From contig NZ_KQ236744.1 of NCBI RefSeq assembly GCF_001185345.1, positions 281,903-345,902 on the forward strand: a DNA stretch of 64,000 nucleotides, in the 5' to 3' direction. The stretch comes from Dorea sp. D27. Lineage in GTDB: Bacteria > Bacillota > Clostridia > Lachnospirales > Lachnospiraceae. Each line of letters begins with the position of its first letter. The first letter of the stretch is position 1. The notes beneath the pieces are model-generated. The model had not been told where the DNA came from. It saw nothing but the letters and a program-made list of their open reading frames with translations, and made no database searches. Below, in pieces: positions 28,177-38,107 of this stretch. A program made the translations under genes and the position numbers.

Positions 28177-29673
28177 ATGAAGCTAAAAACAAGGCTTATA
28201 ATAGCATTTTTGACAGTGATACTGATTCCGGTGCTGCTTACATTTCTCATGGTCTGCGGATTGAGCCGGTATCAGATTAATTCTATAGAAAAGACATATG
28301 AAATAACCGGGACGACAGTGAAGAGCTTTGCCAATTCCATGCAGGTGCTGTCCCGCCTGACGGAGAAGCCTTACCATGAGCTGGAGGATATGGTGGAGGA
28401 AGACGCTGAGCAGCTTGAGGATGCCACATGTCTGGAGAAGTTTAACAAAAAGCTGGAAAAGAAGAAAGCATACCTGCTCGTGAGAAAAGGCACTACGATC
28501 ATCTACATGGGGACGGATATCGACAATGCAAACCACGTGATCCCCCAGCTGCCGGCCTACGGAGAATCCGGCAATACATCAGAGAACGGGGTGTATCTTG
28601 GCGGTGAGGCGCAGGCGCTCGTCAAACAAGTGGATTTCTCATATGAGGACGGCGAACAGGGAAGTGCGTTTATTATCACGGATGTCAGCAATATGATACC
28701 GGAAGTGCAGGAGTTCATCGTAGACATGGTGATGGGAATACTCATCGTGCTCGTGCTTACTGCGCTGCTTCTCATATTCTGGATATACCGCGCGGTGATG
28801 CAGCCTCTTGGCAAGATGCAGAATGCGGCCCAGAATATCAAGGAGGGCAATCTGGACTTTGAACTGAGGCCGGAGTCGGACGACGAGCTTGGGCGGCTGT
28901 GCCGGGATCTGGAGGAGATGAGAAAGCGCCTGAAAGACAATGCGGAAGAGAAGGTAGCATTTGATAAAGAGAGCAAAGAGCTTATCAGCAATATTTCCCA
29001 CGACCTGAAGACCCCCGTGACGGCAATCAAAGGATATGCGGAAGGAATCATGGACGGAGTGGCAGACACGCCTGAGAAGATGGATAAATATATCAGGACG
29101 ATATATAATAAAGCCAATGAGATGGATCTGCTCATCAATGAGCTGACGCTGTATTCCAAGATAGACACGAACAGGATTCCGTATAATTTCAACACATTGT
29201 CCGTGAACGAGTATTTCAACGACTGTGCAGAGGACCTGTCTCTGGAGATGGAGTCCAAAAATGTGGAATTCGGCTACTTCAACTATGTGGCACGGGGCGT
29301 ACAGGTCATCGCGGACGCAGAGCAGATCAAGCGGGTGATTCACAACATTGTCAACAATTCCCTGAAGTATATGGACAAATCAAAGGGAAAGATTAACCTC
29401 AGAGTCAAGGATGTGGGCGACTTTATCCAGGTGGAGATCGAGGACAATGGCAAGGGTATCGCGGCCAAGGATCTGCCGAATATATTTGACCGGTTCTACC
29501 GGACCGATGCTTCGAGGAATTCCTCGAAAGGAGGAAGCGGCATAGGGCTGTCGATCGTTAAGAAAATCATTGAGGAGCACGGGGGGAAGATATGGGCCAC
29601 GAGCCGGGAGGACACCGGAACGACCATGTACTTTGTGCTCAGAAAATATCAGGAGGTACCGATTCATGAATAA
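28177..29673 (+). CDS. Sensor histidine kinase (HAMP, HisKA, HATPase)
   Basis: This 498-residue two-component kinase has membrane helix 1 at about 6-28, an extracytoplasmic domain of about 160 residues, helix 2 at about 190-212, and then HAMP. The phosphorylated His is in SNISHDLKTPVTAIKGYAEG. The ATPase shows the N box HNIVNNSLKYM, the G1 box EDNGKGIA and the G2 box GGSGIGLSIVKK. The start ATG at 28177 follows GGAGGA. It overlaps the response regulator by 8 bp. The pair resembles PhoR/ResE-type systems, but the signal is unknown. The potassium transporter genes follow and could be targets. Confidence 0.92.
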   Translation: MKLKTRLIIAFLTVILIPVLLTFLMVCGLSRYQINSIEKTYEITGTTVKSFANSMQVLSRLTEKPYHELEDMVEEDAEQLEDATCLEKFNKKLEKKKAYLLVRKGTTIIYMGTDIDNANHVIPQLPAYGESGNTSENGVYLGGEAQALVKQVDFSYEDGEQGSAFIITDVSNMIPEVQEFIVDMVMGILIVLVLTALLLIFWIYRAVMQPLGKMQNAAQNIKEGNLDFELRPESDDELGRLCRDLEEMRKRLKDNAEEKVAFDKESKELISNISHDLKTPVTAIKGYAEGIMDGVADTPEKMDKYIRTIYNKANEMDLLINELTLYSKIDTNRIPYNFNTLSVNEYFNDCAEDLSLEMESKNVEFGYFNYVARGVQVIADAEQIKRVIHNIVNNSLKYMDKSKGKINLRVKDVGDFIQVEIEDNGKGIAAKDLPNIFDRFYRTDASRNSSKGGSGIGLSIVKKIIEEHGGKIWATSREDTGTTMYFVLRKYQEVPIHE

Positions 29674-30355
29674 AATACTAATAGTGGAAGATGAAGAGAC
29701 AATCGCGGATTTGGAAAAAGACTATCTGGAGCTGAGCGGATTCCATGTACAGGTGGCCAATGACGGGGAACTTGGCCTTAAGAAGGCGCTGGAAGAGGAC
29801 TATGATCTGTTTATCCTGGATCTCATGCTTCCGGGAACAGACGGGTTCGACATATGCCGTCAGGTGAGGAACGTAAAGAACACTCCGATTATCATGGTAT
29901 CTGCCAAAAAAGACGATATTGATAAGATAAGAGGGCTTGGACTCGGCGCGGACGACTATATGACCAAACCGTTCAGCCCGAGCGAGCTTGTGGCGAGAGT
30001 AAAGGCACATCTGGCGCGGTATGACCGTCTGACGGGAAGCGCGGCTGAGGTGAACAACATCATCGAGATCCGGGGGCTCAAGATAGATACGACGGCAAGG
30101 CGTGTATGGGTAAATGAGGAAGAGAGGACATTCACGACGAAAGAATTCGACCTCCTCACGTTTCTGGCAAGCCATCCGAACCACGTATATACGAAAGAAG
30201 AGCTGTTCCGGGAAATATGGGATATGGAGTCCATAGGAGATATCGCCACCGTCACCGTGCATATCAAGAAAATACGTGAAAAAGTGGAGATGGACACCTC
30301 GAACCCGCAGTATATCGAGACGATCTGGGGCGTGGGCTACCGCTTTAAAGTTTAA
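29666..30355 (+). CDS. OmpR/PhoB-family response regulator
   Basis: This is a 229-residue regulator. The receiver domain has the acid pair EDEE near the start, the phospho-Asp in LFILDLMLPGTDGFD (about residue 52) and Lys in MTKPFSPSELVARV. The C-terminal winged helix includes RTFTTKEFDLLTFLASHPN and VTVHIKKIREKVE, followed by the closing TIWGVGYRF. The start at 29666 follows AGGAGGT, and the gene overlaps the kinase gene by 8 bp, so they are partners. Targets are unknown. Confidence 0.95.
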   Translation: MNKILIVEDEETIADLEKDYLELSGFHVQVANDGELGLKKALEEDYDLFILDLMLPGTDGFDICRQVRNVKNTPIIMVSAKKDDIDKIRGLGLGADDYMTKPFSPSELVARVKAHLARYDRLTGSAAEVNNIIEIRGLKIDTTARRVWVNEEERTFTTKEFDLLTFLASHPNHVYTKEELFREIWDMESIGDIATVTVHIKKIREKVEMDTSNPQYIETIWGVGYRFKV

Positions 30356-30424
30356 CAGGGCATATTTTAAGCCATTGTAGTATATGAATGGTAATTATAT
30401 CTGACAGCAAAGAGAGGAAAGGTC

Positions 30425-31804
30425 ATGCGCGAGCACAAGAAGAATATCAGGTGGAACACGATGCAGCTTTTGACGCTCGGCTTTCTGGGAGTGATTCTGC
30501 TCGGAGGAATCCTTCTGTGGCTCCCCGTATGCAATGAAAGGCCCATTGCATTTGCGGACGCTTTGTTTACGTCCACGACAGCAGTCTGCGTTACCGGTCT
30601 CGTGACGATAACCCCTGCCGTACAGTTTACGCTGCTTGGGAAGGTGATCTTGCTGCTTCTGATCCAGATTGGAGGACTGGGTGTTATTGCCTGCGCCACG
30701 GCCTTTTTTCTGATTTTAAAAAAGAAGATTACTGTGCGGGAACGGGTAGTGATTCAGGAATCTTACAATATGGACCGGCTCGGCGGGATGGTAGGAATGG
30801 TCCGGCGGGCTATCATCGGAACGCTCATCGTGGAGGCCGCAGGCGCGGTGCTGTATGCAGTGCAGTTCGTCCCAGAGTATGGAATGGCAAAAGGAATCTG
30901 GTATTCCGTCTTTCATGCGGTGTCCGCGTTCTGCAATGCAGGCATAGATATCATCGGCGACAGCAGCCTGATGGAATACGTGACGAACCCTGTCATCAAC
31001 ATAACGACCATGCTGCTTATCATATTGAGCGGTATCGGATTCACGGTATGGACAGACGTCATCAGCAACAGCAGAAAAATATTTAAAAATGAAGTGCCGC
31101 GAAAATGGTGGTTTACCCGTCTGGAGCTCCATTCCAAGATAGCCATCATTACGACGGCTGTTCTGATTGTGTCAGGCACCGCAGCGGTCCTTGGCATGGA
31201 ATATAACAACCCGGATACGATTGGTAACATGAGCATAGGAGAGAAGGTCATGGCGTCCATGTTTCAATCGGTCACTACTAGGACGGCCGGGTTTGCCACC
31301 ATATCACAGGGAGCCCTTTATACGGAGTCTAAGCTTATCTGCTGTATCCTTATGTTCATCGGAGGGTCTCCGGGCGGAACGGCGGGAGGCGTTAAGACGA
31401 CGACGGTGGCGATGCTCGTGATAGCCTGCATCACCTTTGTGAGGGGCGGACGGGATACGGAATGCTTCGGCCGGAGGATTGACAATGCGAATATACGTAC
31501 TGGATTTTTCGTCGTACTGGTTGCGTTTACGGCGTTTTTGGCCGGCGTGACCGCAATCACGGTGATAGAACCGGAAAATGTCCCGTTCATCGGCATCTTA
31601 TACGAGGCGTCATCCGCAATCGGGACGGTCGGCCTGACCGCAGATCTGACACCGCATCTGAGCAGGGCAAGCCAGGCGGTGATCATGGCAATGATGTACC
31701 TCGGCCGGCTCGGGCCCATAACGCTGGCGCTCCTGTTTGGGGGAAAGGTGCATCCGAGAGACAAGATACGCAGGCTGCCGAAGCGGCGGATTATGGTAGG
31801 GTAG
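30425..31804 (+). CDS. ktrB: Potassium uptake channel subunit KtrB/TrkH type
   Basis: This 459-residue membrane protein has four M1-P-M2 repeats. Selectivity-loop sequences include TSTTAVCVTGLVT, HAVSAFCNAGID, TRTAGFATI and SAIGTVGLTADL, each with the central Gly lining the K+ filter. Length and the absence of the extra TrkH N-terminal helices favour KtrB. It needs the RCK subunit encoded 10 bp downstream. It lies 69 bp after the two-component genes. Confidence 0.93.
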   Translation: MREHKKNIRWNTMQLLTLGFLGVILLGGILLWLPVCNERPIAFADALFTSTTAVCVTGLVTITPAVQFTLLGKVILLLLIQIGGLGVIACATAFFLILKKKITVRERVVIQESYNMDRLGGMVGMVRRAIIGTLIVEAAGAVLYAVQFVPEYGMAKGIWYSVFHAVSAFCNAGIDIIGDSSLMEYVTNPVINITTMLLIILSGIGFTVWTDVISNSRKIFKNEVPRKWWFTRLELHSKIAIITTAVLIVSGTAAVLGMEYNNPDTIGNMSIGEKVMASMFQSVTTRTAGFATISQGALYTESKLICCILMFIGGSPGGTAGGVKTTTVAMLVIACITFVRGGRDTECFGRRIDNANIRTGFFVVLVAFTAFLAGVTAITVIEPENVPFIGILYEASSAIGTVGLTADLTPHLSRASQAVIMAMMYLGRLGPITLALLFGGKVHPRDKIRRLPKRRIMVG

Positions 31805-31813
31805 GAGGTAAAG

Positions 31814-32464
31814 ATGACAAAACAATATGCAGTATTTGGGCTGGGCAGCTTCGGTTCCAGCGTGGCGGTCACGCTGCAGAATCTTGGCTGCGAGGTCGTT
31901 GTAGTAGATAACAGGATGGAGCGTATCCAGGAGATTGCAGACGATGTATCCTACGCGATACAGGCGGATATGCAGGATCAGGAAGTCATCCGCTCCCTTG
32001 GGGCAAGGAATCTGGACGGAGTCATCATAGCGGTCTCGGAAGATATGGAGGCAAGCGTGATGGCTACCATCATCTCCAAGGAGCTGGGGGTGCCGTACGT
32101 ACTTGCCAAGGCAAGAAATGAAATGCACGCGAAGATACTGCGGAAGCTCGGGGCTGACGCGGTCGTATTCCCGGAACGTGAGACGGGGGAACGGATTGCG
32201 AAAAACCTCGTATCCACGAATTTTGCGGACTGGATCGCACTTTCTCCAGAGTACAGTATCACGGAGGTGGCCGTGCCGGAGAGCTGGAGCGGAAAGAGCC
32301 TTCAGGAGCTGGATGTGAGACGTTCCCATGATGTGAGCGTCGTAGGCGTGATAACAGGTGATAAAGTAGAGGTGAATCCGGATCCCAACAGGCCGCTTGG
32401 ACAGGACATGGTATTGATTCTGGTCGGAGCCAACGAGGCACTGGAGAACTTCCAGAAAGGATAA
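31814..32464 (+). CDS. ktrA: Potassium uptake regulatory subunit KtrA/TrkA
   Basis: This 216-residue cytosolic RCK protein starts KQYAVFGLGSFGSSVA, with the nucleotide-binding GxGxxG and an acid at the end of strand 2 (VVVDN). RCK-N spans residues 1-135 and RCK-C about 140-216. Homologues bind ADP/ATP, and often c-di-AMP at RCK-C, to gate the KtrB pore. It follows ktrB by 9 bp. Confidence 0.95.
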   Translation: MTKQYAVFGLGSFGSSVAVTLQNLGCEVVVVDNRMERIQEIADDVSYAIQADMQDQEVIRSLGARNLDGVIIAVSEDMEASVMATIISKELGVPYVLAKARNEMHAKILRKLGADAVVFPERETGERIAKNLVSTNFADWIALSPEYSITEVAVPESWSGKSLQELDVRRSHDVSVVGVITGDKVEVNPDPNRPLGQDMVLILVGANEALENFQKG

Positions 32465-32476
32465 GGGCGGGATGCG

Positions 32477-33268
32477 ATGATAACAAGTACAGGAAACCAG
32501 AAGGTAAAACGGCTTGTCAATCTTAAAAAAAAGAGAAAGGCGAGAGACGAAGAAGGCGTTTTCCTCGTGGAAGGAATCCGGATGTTCAGAGAAGTTCCGG
32601 CTGACCGGCTCGCCGAAGTATATGTGTCAGAGTCTTTTTACAGCAAGGAAAGCAGTACAGTCAGGCGTGTGCTGGAAGGGAGCCGGATTCAGCCGGAGAT
32701 ATTGTCGGATCAGGTCTATGCCTATGCTTCCGACACGAAGACGCCCCAGGGTGTCCTCTGTGTCGTACGGCAGAAAAGCTATACGCTCGCACAGGCGGCA
32801 GGCGGAGAGAGCGCACACGTCCTCGTCCTTGACAATCTGCAGGATCCCGGCAATATGGGGAGTGTGATCCGGACGGCCGAAGGTGCCGGGGTGACGGGAA
32901 TCATCATGAGCAGCGGCTGTGTGGATGTGTATAATCCGAAGACGATCCGGTCTACAATGGGGTCTGTCTATCGGATGCCGTTCTGCCGGACAGAAGACCT
33001 TGCCGGTGCGGTGCGTTGGATGAAGGAGAGAGGAATCCATACATATGCGGCACATCTTGACGGGGTGCTATCTTATGATGAAGCCGATTATACAGATTCG
33101 TGCGCATTTTTCATCGGGAATGAAGGCAATGGACTCAGAGAGGAGATTGCCGCGATGGCGGATACTTATATCCGCATTCCCATGGAAGGGCAGGTGGAAT
33201 CGCTGAATGCGGCCATAGCCTCCGCGGTGCTCATGTTTGAGGCGGCGCGGCAGCGGCGGCATCAGTAA
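32477..33268 (+). CDS. TrmH/SpoU-family RNA 2'-O-methyltransferase
   Basis: This 263-residue protein has an N-terminal RNA-binding substrate domain (about 1-95) and a C-terminal SPOUT domain. SPOUT motifs are LDNLQDPGNMGSVIRTAEGAG, FFIGNEGNGL and RIPMEGQVESLNAAIASAVLMFE. Such proteins modify 23S rRNA (RlmB or TsnR type). The exact site cannot be told. It starts 12 bp after ktrA and is probably in the same transcript. Confidence 0.88.
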   Translation: MITSTGNQKVKRLVNLKKKRKARDEEGVFLVEGIRMFREVPADRLAEVYVSESFYSKESSTVRRVLEGSRIQPEILSDQVYAYASDTKTPQGVLCVVRQKSYTLAQAAGGESAHVLVLDNLQDPGNMGSVIRTAEGAGVTGIIMSSGCVDVYNPKTIRSTMGSVYRMPFCRTEDLAGAVRWMKERGIHTYAAHLDGVLSYDEADYTDSCAFFIGNEGNGLREEIAAMADTYIRIPMEGQVESLNAAIASAVLMFEAARQRRHQ

Positions 33269-33338
33269 TTGCTTTATAGACAGAAGTATAGTAAGATAGA
33301 CATGAGGAATACTATTACAAGAAAAGAGAGGACAGCAT

Positions 33339-33779
33339 ATGCAGACGATGTATTGGTTAGTACTATTTGTAATTCTGTTGATTATCGAGATCCTTACCAT
33401 GGGTCTGACGACCATATGGTTCGCAGGCGGTGCGCTCATAGCATTTGTGGCCGGTGTGCTTGGATTTGGCACGGTAGTGCAGATGATCGTATTTGTGGTA
33501 GTGTCCGTGATCCTTCTGATTGTTACCAGACCTATCGCGGTCAAGTATTTTAACAAGGAGCGTCAGAAGACCAATGCGGAGAGCCTGATCGGGCAGCAGG
33601 CGCTCGTTCTGGAGGATATCGATACACTCCAGTCGAAGGGACGGGTCGAGATAAACGGACAGGAGTGGTCGGCTAAGACAGATGAGCCTGACGGCCGCAT
33701 TGAAAAGAATACAGTAGTTGTGATTGATGGGATACAAGGAGTGAAGCTCATAGTAAGAGCAAAGGAGGAGAAGGCATAA
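33339..33779 (+). CDS. NfeD-like membrane protein
   Basis: This 146-residue protein has hydrophobic segments in residues 5-70 and a C-terminal OB-fold domain (about 85-144: GQQALVLEDIDTLQSKGRVE, VVVIDGIQGVKLIV). NfeD proteins pair with SPFH proteins, and here the next gene, overlapping by one base (TAATG), is exactly that. The pair is thought to organise membrane microdomains. The RBS is AAGAGAGGAC. Confidence 0.88.
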   Translation: MQTMYWLVLFVILLIIEILTMGLTTIWFAGGALIAFVAGVLGFGTVVQMIVFVVVSVILLIVTRPIAVKYFNKERQKTNAESLIGQQALVLEDIDTLQSKGRVEINGQEWSAKTDEPDGRIEKNTVVVIDGIQGVKLIVRAKEEKA

Positions 33780-34726
33780 TGGGAGCGTTAGTTGGAAAAA
33801 TCATAGGTATCATAGTTATAGTAGTGGTCGTCCTGGTTCTGATATCCTGTATCAGGATTGTAAGACAGGCGCAGGCACTTGTCATCGAGAGACTTGGCGC
33901 ATATCAGGCGACATGGGGGACCGGTCTCCACGTGAAGCTGCCGATCGTAGACCGTGTAGCAAGAAAAGTAGATATGAAAGAGCAGGTAGTAGACTTTGCG
34001 CCGCAGCCGGTTATCACGAAGGACAACGTCACGATGCGGATTGATACGGTCGTATTCTATCAGATTACAGACCCGAAGCTCTTCTGTTACGGAGTGGCAA
34101 ATCCGATTATGGCGATTGAGAATCTGACAGCAACCACGCTGAGAAATATCATCGGCGATTTGGAACTGGACCAGACACTTACATCAAGAGAGACGATCAA
34201 CACGAAGATGCGTTCCTCTCTCGACGTAGCGACAGACCCATGGGGCATCAAAGTCAACCGCGTGGAGCTTAAGAATATCATTCCTCCGGCTGCTATCCAG
34301 GATGCCATGGAGAAGCAGATGAAGGCAGAGCGTGAACGCCGTGAAGCGATTCTTCGCGCAGAAGGGGAAAAGAAGTCTACGATTCTTGTGGCAGAGGGCC
34401 ATAAGGAATCGGCAATCCTGGATGCAGAGGCAGAGAAGCAGGCGGCAATCCTGCGTGCGGAGGCGAAGAAAGAGGCGATGATCCGCGAGGCGGAAGGTGA
34501 AGCAGAAGCGATCATGAAAGTCCAGCAGGCGAATGCAAATGGTATCGAATTCCTGAAGGAAGCCGGTGCCGATGAAGCAGTGCTGACGCTCAAGAGCCTC
34601 GAAGCCTTTGAGCGGGCGGCAGATGGCAAAGCGACGAAGATTATCATACCTTCAGAAATCCAGAGTATTGCAGGGCTTGTAAAGTCATTGGCTGAGGTTG
34701 GACAGAAAGACGGGACAGAAGCGTAG
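33779..34726 (+). CDS. SPFH-domain protein (stomatin/QmcA-like)
   Basis: This 315-residue protein has an N-terminal membrane helix (about 6-26), an SPFH domain (about 27-190, including VIERLGAYQATWGTGLH and TTLRNIIGDLELDQTLTSRE), and a long helical region with Ala-Glu-rich repeats (EAEKQAAILRAEAKKEAMIRE) that forms the coiled-coil assembly arm. It is translationally coupled to the NfeD gene. Homologues form large membrane cages around proteases or microdomains. Confidence 0.93.
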   Translation: MGALVGKIIGIIVIVVVVLVLISCIRIVRQAQALVIERLGAYQATWGTGLHVKLPIVDRVARKVDMKEQVVDFAPQPVITKDNVTMRIDTVVFYQITDPKLFCYGVANPIMAIENLTATTLRNIIGDLELDQTLTSRETINTKMRSSLDVATDPWGIKVNRVELKNIIPPAAIQDAMEKQMKAERERREAILRAEGEKKSTILVAEGHKESAILDAEAEKQAAILRAEAKKEAMIREAEGEAEAIMKVQQANANGIEFLKEAGADEAVLTLKSLEAFERAADGKATKIIIPSEIQSIAGLVKSLAEVGQKDGTEA

Positions 34727-34737
34727 TATGAAAGGGC

Positions 34738-36786
34738 GTGATGGTGTTGAAACCCATCATAGATTTATCAAAAGAATACGGCCTGGTATTTGATGGAGGC
34801 GGTGCAAGGGGAGCGTACCAGATTGGTGCATGGAAAGCGCTCAGGGAAGCCGGCGTGAAATTGAATGCAGTGGCAGGAACATCCGTGGGCGCATTAAATG
34901 GCGCCCTCGTTTGCATGGGTGATGAGGAAAAGGCGGAGGACATATGGAGCAAGATGACTTTTTCCAATGTGATGGATGTGGATGACGAATGGATGGAACG
35001 TTTCTTCCGGAAGGAGACGACAATCCGCGAATTCCTGAATGAGGGATGGAGCCGCCTGAAAGACGGAGGGATTGACATCACTCCGCTGAAAAAGCTGATT
35101 CATGAAACTATAGAGGAAGAAAAGATACGTAAGAGCAGCATTGAATTCTGCCTGCTCACATTCTCAGTGTCCGATTTCAAGGAACTGGACCTGAGCGTCG
35201 AGGACATCCCAGAGGGCCTGCTGGAGGAATTCCTGCTGGCGAGCGCATACCTGATAGGGTTTAAAAATGAGCGCCTGCACGGCAAGAAGTATATTGATGG
35301 GGGCGTTATCAATAATGTCCCGTTAAGCTCTCTCGTCAAAAGAGGGTACGAGAATATAATAGAAGTACGAATCTACGGTCCGGGCAGGGAGCCCCGGGTA
35401 AAGATGCCGGACACGGGGGTGAAGTACGAGATAGGTCCCCGCGTGAAGCTGGGAAGCATTATAGAATTTTCGGGTAAGAGAAGCAGGCAGAATATGAAAA
35501 TCGGATACTATGATGCCAAGAGGATGCTGTACGGACTGGAAGGATTCATCTATTACGTGGATCAGACATACGATGATCTGTACTATGAAGAGCTGATGAG
35601 CGGGATAAAGGAGATTGAAAAGGCAGAGATTGCATTTGCCCTTAAGCTGTCCCTTGGCCATTCTGACAAGGAGCTGTTCATGGGGATGCTGGAGGCTGCG
35701 GCCAAATTGCTGCATGTTCCGAAATATCAGATATACACAGTGGACCAATTATATGATATTGTATATAGTAAATATGAAATCTTAAGTGACAAGCTCCATC
35801 TGCCACGCTTTGTTCATATACTAACAGGATTAAGAGAGGAACGTAAGATGAATTTAAAAGGAAGAAGTTTTTTGACGCTGAAGGATTTTACACCGGAGGA
35901 AATCATGTACCTGCTTGATCTGGCAGCAGACCTGAAGGAAAAGAAGAAGGAAGGAATCACGGGAAACAGCCTGCAGGGCAAGAACATCGCGCTCATATTC
36001 GAGAAGCCGTCCACGAGAACACGCTGTGCATTTACGGTCGGAGCTGCAGATGAGGGAGGCAATCCGACGTATCTGTCAGGAAATGAAATACAGCTTGGGC
36101 ATAAAGAGAGCATAGAAGACACGGCGCGCGTTCTCGGACGCATGTTCGACGGAATCGAATTCCGGGGCTTCCGGCAGGACCATGTGGAAGCACTTGCGAA
36201 GTACAGCGGCGTTCCGGTGTGGAACGGACTGACGGATGAATACCATCCGACACAGATTCTGGCGGACCTCCTTACGATGCGGGAACATTTCGGATATCTG
36301 AAAGGGCTTAGATTTGCCTACCTTGGAGACGGGCGTAACAATATGGCGAACAGCCTTATGATTGGATGTGCCAAAGTAGGGGTAGACTTTATCAATGTGG
36401 CTCCGAAAGCCTTATGGCCGACAGATGAGCTGACAGACCTTTGCAGGAAGTATGCCGCGGAGTCGGGGGCTTCCATCACGATTACAGATGATGTGGATGA
36501 CGTGGAAGGTGCCGATGTCTTATATACGGATGTATGGGCTTCTATGGGCGAGGAGGACAAGGCTGCAGAGAGGATCGAGATGCTTCGTCCGTATCAGATC
36601 AACAAAGAGATGATGGAGAGGACGAAGAAGGACGGAACGATATTCATGCACTGCCTGCCTGCGGTAAAGGGCAAGGAAGTGACGGAAGATGTATTTGAAG
36701 GTGAGGCTTCTGTTGTATTTGATGAAGCAGAGAACCGCCTGCATACAATCAAAGCGGTCATGGTGGCCACGCTTGGAAACAGCTAG
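34738..36786 (+). CDS. Patatin-like phospholipase fused in frame to ornithine carbamoyltransferase
   Basis: One uninterrupted 682-codon frame joins two unrelated enzymes. Residues 1-about 365 are a patatin-like acyl hydrolase: oxyanion motif [11 protein letters not shown] (20-30), nucleophile Ser49 in GTSVG, and catalytic Asp in DGGVIN (about 187). From residue 371 a full-length ornithine carbamoyltransferase begins. No stop codon lies between them. An internal RBS (AGAGAGGA) and ATG at 35848 suggest that OTCase can also be made alone, so the true products may be a fusion plus a separate OTCase. A bacterial patatin of about 350-370 residues is normal, so it looks as if only its stop codon was lost. 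A sequencing error at the junction is an alternative. The gene start has GGGCGTG upstream. Confidence 0.8.
   Translation: MMVLKPIIDLSKEYGLVFDGGGARGAYQIGAWKALREAGVKLNAVAGTSVGALNGALVCMGDEEKAEDIWSKMTFSNVMDVDDEWMERFFRKETTIREFLNEGWSRLKDGGIDITPLKKLIHETIEEEKIRKSSIEFCLLTFSVSDFKELDLSVEDIPEGLLEEFLLASAYLIGFKNERLHGKKYIDGGVINNVPLSSLVKRGYENIIEVRIYGPGREPRVKMPDTGVKYEIGPRVKLGSIIEFSGKRSRQNMKIGYYDAKRMLYGLEGFIYYVDQTYDDLYYEELMSGIKEIEKAEIAFALKLSLGHSDKELFMGMLEAAAKLLHVPKYQIYTVDQLYDIVYSKYEILSDKLHLPRFVHILTGLREERKMNLKGRSFLTLKDFTPEEIMYLLDLAADLKEKKKEGITGNSLQGKNIALIFEKPSTRTRCAFTVGAADEGGNPTYLSGNEIQLGHKESIEDTARVLGRMFDGIEFRGFRQDHVEALAKYSGVPVWNGLTDEYHPTQILADLLTMREHFGYLKGLRFAYLGDGRNNMANSLMIGCAKVGVDFINVAPKALWPTDELTDLCRKYAAESGASITITDDVDDVEGADVLYTDVWASMGEEDKAAERIEMLRPYQINKEMMERTKKDGTIFMHCLPAVKGKEVTEDVFEGEASVVFDEAENRLHTIKAVMVATLGNS
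35848..36786 (+). CDS. argF: Ornithine carbamoyltransferase (internal start within the fused ORF)
   Basis: This 312-residue enzyme makes citrulline from ornithine and carbamoyl phosphate in arginine synthesis, or runs in reverse in arginine breakdown. Carbamoyl-phosphate binding is by STRTR (55-59), HPTQ begins at residue 133, and the ornithine site includes HCLPA near residue 272. The internal ATG has AGAGAGGA about 8 nt upstream. It has no arc or arg neighbours. Whether it works alone or with the patatin domain attached is not resolved by sequence. Confidence 0.9.
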   Translation: MNLKGRSFLTLKDFTPEEIMYLLDLAADLKEKKKEGITGNSLQGKNIALIFEKPSTRTRCAFTVGAADEGGNPTYLSGNEIQLGHKESIEDTARVLGRMFDGIEFRGFRQDHVEALAKYSGVPVWNGLTDEYHPTQILADLLTMREHFGYLKGLRFAYLGDGRNNMANSLMIGCAKVGVDFINVAPKALWPTDELTDLCRKYAAESGASITITDDVDDVEGADVLYTDVWASMGEEDKAAERIEMLRPYQINKEMMERTKKDGTIFMHCLPAVKGKEVTEDVFEGEASVVFDEAENRLHTIKAVMVATLGNS

Positions 36787-36795
36787 GAGACAGGA

Positions 36796-37776
36796 ATGAA
36801 GACGGCAATTCTGAAAGTGCTCCGCGAAAGCGGGGGATATGTGTCCGGACAGCAGCTCTGTGACAGCTTTGGCGTATCACGGACAGCGGTCTGGAAGGTG
36901 ATAGACCAACTGAAGAAAGAAGGATATGAGATAGAGGCGGTGCGCAACAAAGGGTACCGCCTCGTAGAAAGTCCAGACGTGATGGGACAGGCAGAGCTGG
37001 AGAGCCTGATCGACACACGGTGGGCGGGAAAGACGGTCGTATATGCCAAGGAGATGGATTCCACGAACATACAGGCCAAGGCTCTTGGGGAAAAGGGTGC
37101 CGTCCACGGAACGCTCGTCGTCGCCGGCCGCCAGACTGCGGGAAAAGGCCGGCGGGGGAGAAGATGGGCGTCACCGCCGGGGACCAGCATCTACATGACG
37201 ATACTGCTGAGACCGCAGTTCCTGCCCGCGAAAGCTCCGATGCTCACCCTCGTGATGGCACTGAGCGTCGCGGAAGGGATCATGGGCGTGACAGGACTTC
37301 CGGCACAGATAAAATGGCCAAACGATATCGTGGTAAATGGGAAGAAAGTGTGCGGCATCCTGACGGAGATGAGTGCAGAAGTCGACTATATCAACTACGT
37401 GGTGACAGGCGCGGGCGTCAATGTGAACACTGACCGCTTTCCTGAGGAAATTGCCAGAACGGCTACCTCTCTTTATATAGAAGGAGGGGATAAGCTGAAG
37501 CGTGCGCGGCTGGCCGCCAGAATCGTGGAACGGTACGAGGAGAACTATGAGATGTTTTTGGAAACGGAAGACTTGTCTAAGTTAAAGTCTGATTATAACC
37601 GGCTGCTTGTCAACTGCCGGAAAGAGGTGCGGATTCTGGAACCGGGTAATGAGTATGAGGCGGTCGCATCTGGAATCAACGATACCGGCGAACTGCTCGT
37701 CACGATGGCAGACGGCACGGAAAAGGCCATATTTGCCGGTGAAGTATCTGTAAGAGGAGTATATGGTTATGTATGA
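36796..37776 (+). CDS. birA: Bifunctional biotin ligase and biotin operon repressor
   Basis: This 326-residue protein has an N-terminal winged helix (residues 5-60: SGGYVSGQQLCDSFGVSRTAVW) and a biotin-protein ligase core with GRQTAGKGRRGRRW (the biotinyl-AMP loop) and QIKWPNDIVVNGKKVCGIL, followed by a C-terminal SH3-like domain. It charges biotin carriers and can repress biotin genes. No biotin genes are in the window. It follows argF by 9 bp and overlaps the next gene by 14 bp. Confidence 0.95.
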   Translation: MKTAILKVLRESGGYVSGQQLCDSFGVSRTAVWKVIDQLKKEGYEIEAVRNKGYRLVESPDVMGQAELESLIDTRWAGKTVVYAKEMDSTNIQAKALGEKGAVHGTLVVAGRQTAGKGRRGRRWASPPGTSIYMTILLRPQFLPAKAPMLTLVMALSVAEGIMGVTGLPAQIKWPNDIVVNGKKVCGILTEMSAEVDYINYVVTGAGVNVNTDRFPEEIARTATSLYIEGGDKLKRARLAARIVERYEENYEMFLETEDLSKLKSDYNRLLVNCRKEVRILEPGNEYEAVASGINDTGELLVTMADGTEKAIFAGEVSVRGVYGYV

Positions 37777-38098
37777 GAATAAAGTGGTGCTCTGCGGAGC
37801 GAATTCTTATGAGGAGAAATATTATCTGAATCCGGATTTTGAACAGCTGCCTGGTTCTATAAAGGATGAGCTGAAGATCATGTGCGTATTGTATGTAAAT
37901 GATGTGGGCGGAATCCTGACACTTGTCTACGAAGACGAAGGAGAACTCTGTTTTGAAGTGACAAGCGAGGAAGGCGACCCTATGTTTGATGAGATAGGAA
38001 GCCAGCTTAAGATCAAGGAGCTCCAGAAGGAAAAACAGGAGCTGCTCGCTGCCCTGCAGCTGTACTACCGTGTATTTTTCCTCGGTGAAGAAGTATAG
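37763..38098 (+). CDS. Conserved hypothetical protein between birA and coaX
   Basis: This 111-residue acidic protein has no signal or membrane segment. It begins MVMYENKVVLCGANSYEEKYYL and ends in a helical segment (KELQKEKQELLAALQLYYRVFF). It resembles a small Lachnospiraceae family (perhaps DUF6145), a name not checked. It overlaps birA by 14 bp and coaX starts 9 bp after its stop, so it is part of the same operon. The start is ATG 37763 with AGAGGAG upstream, or the ATG two codons later. The function is unknown. Confidence 0.7.
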   Translation: MVMYENKVVLCGANSYEEKYYLNPDFEQLPGSIKDELKIMCVLYVNDVGGILTLVYEDEGELCFEVTSEEGDPMFDEIGSQLKIKELQKEKQELLAALQLYYRVFFLGEEV

Positions 38099-38107
38099 GA
38101 GGCTGAT

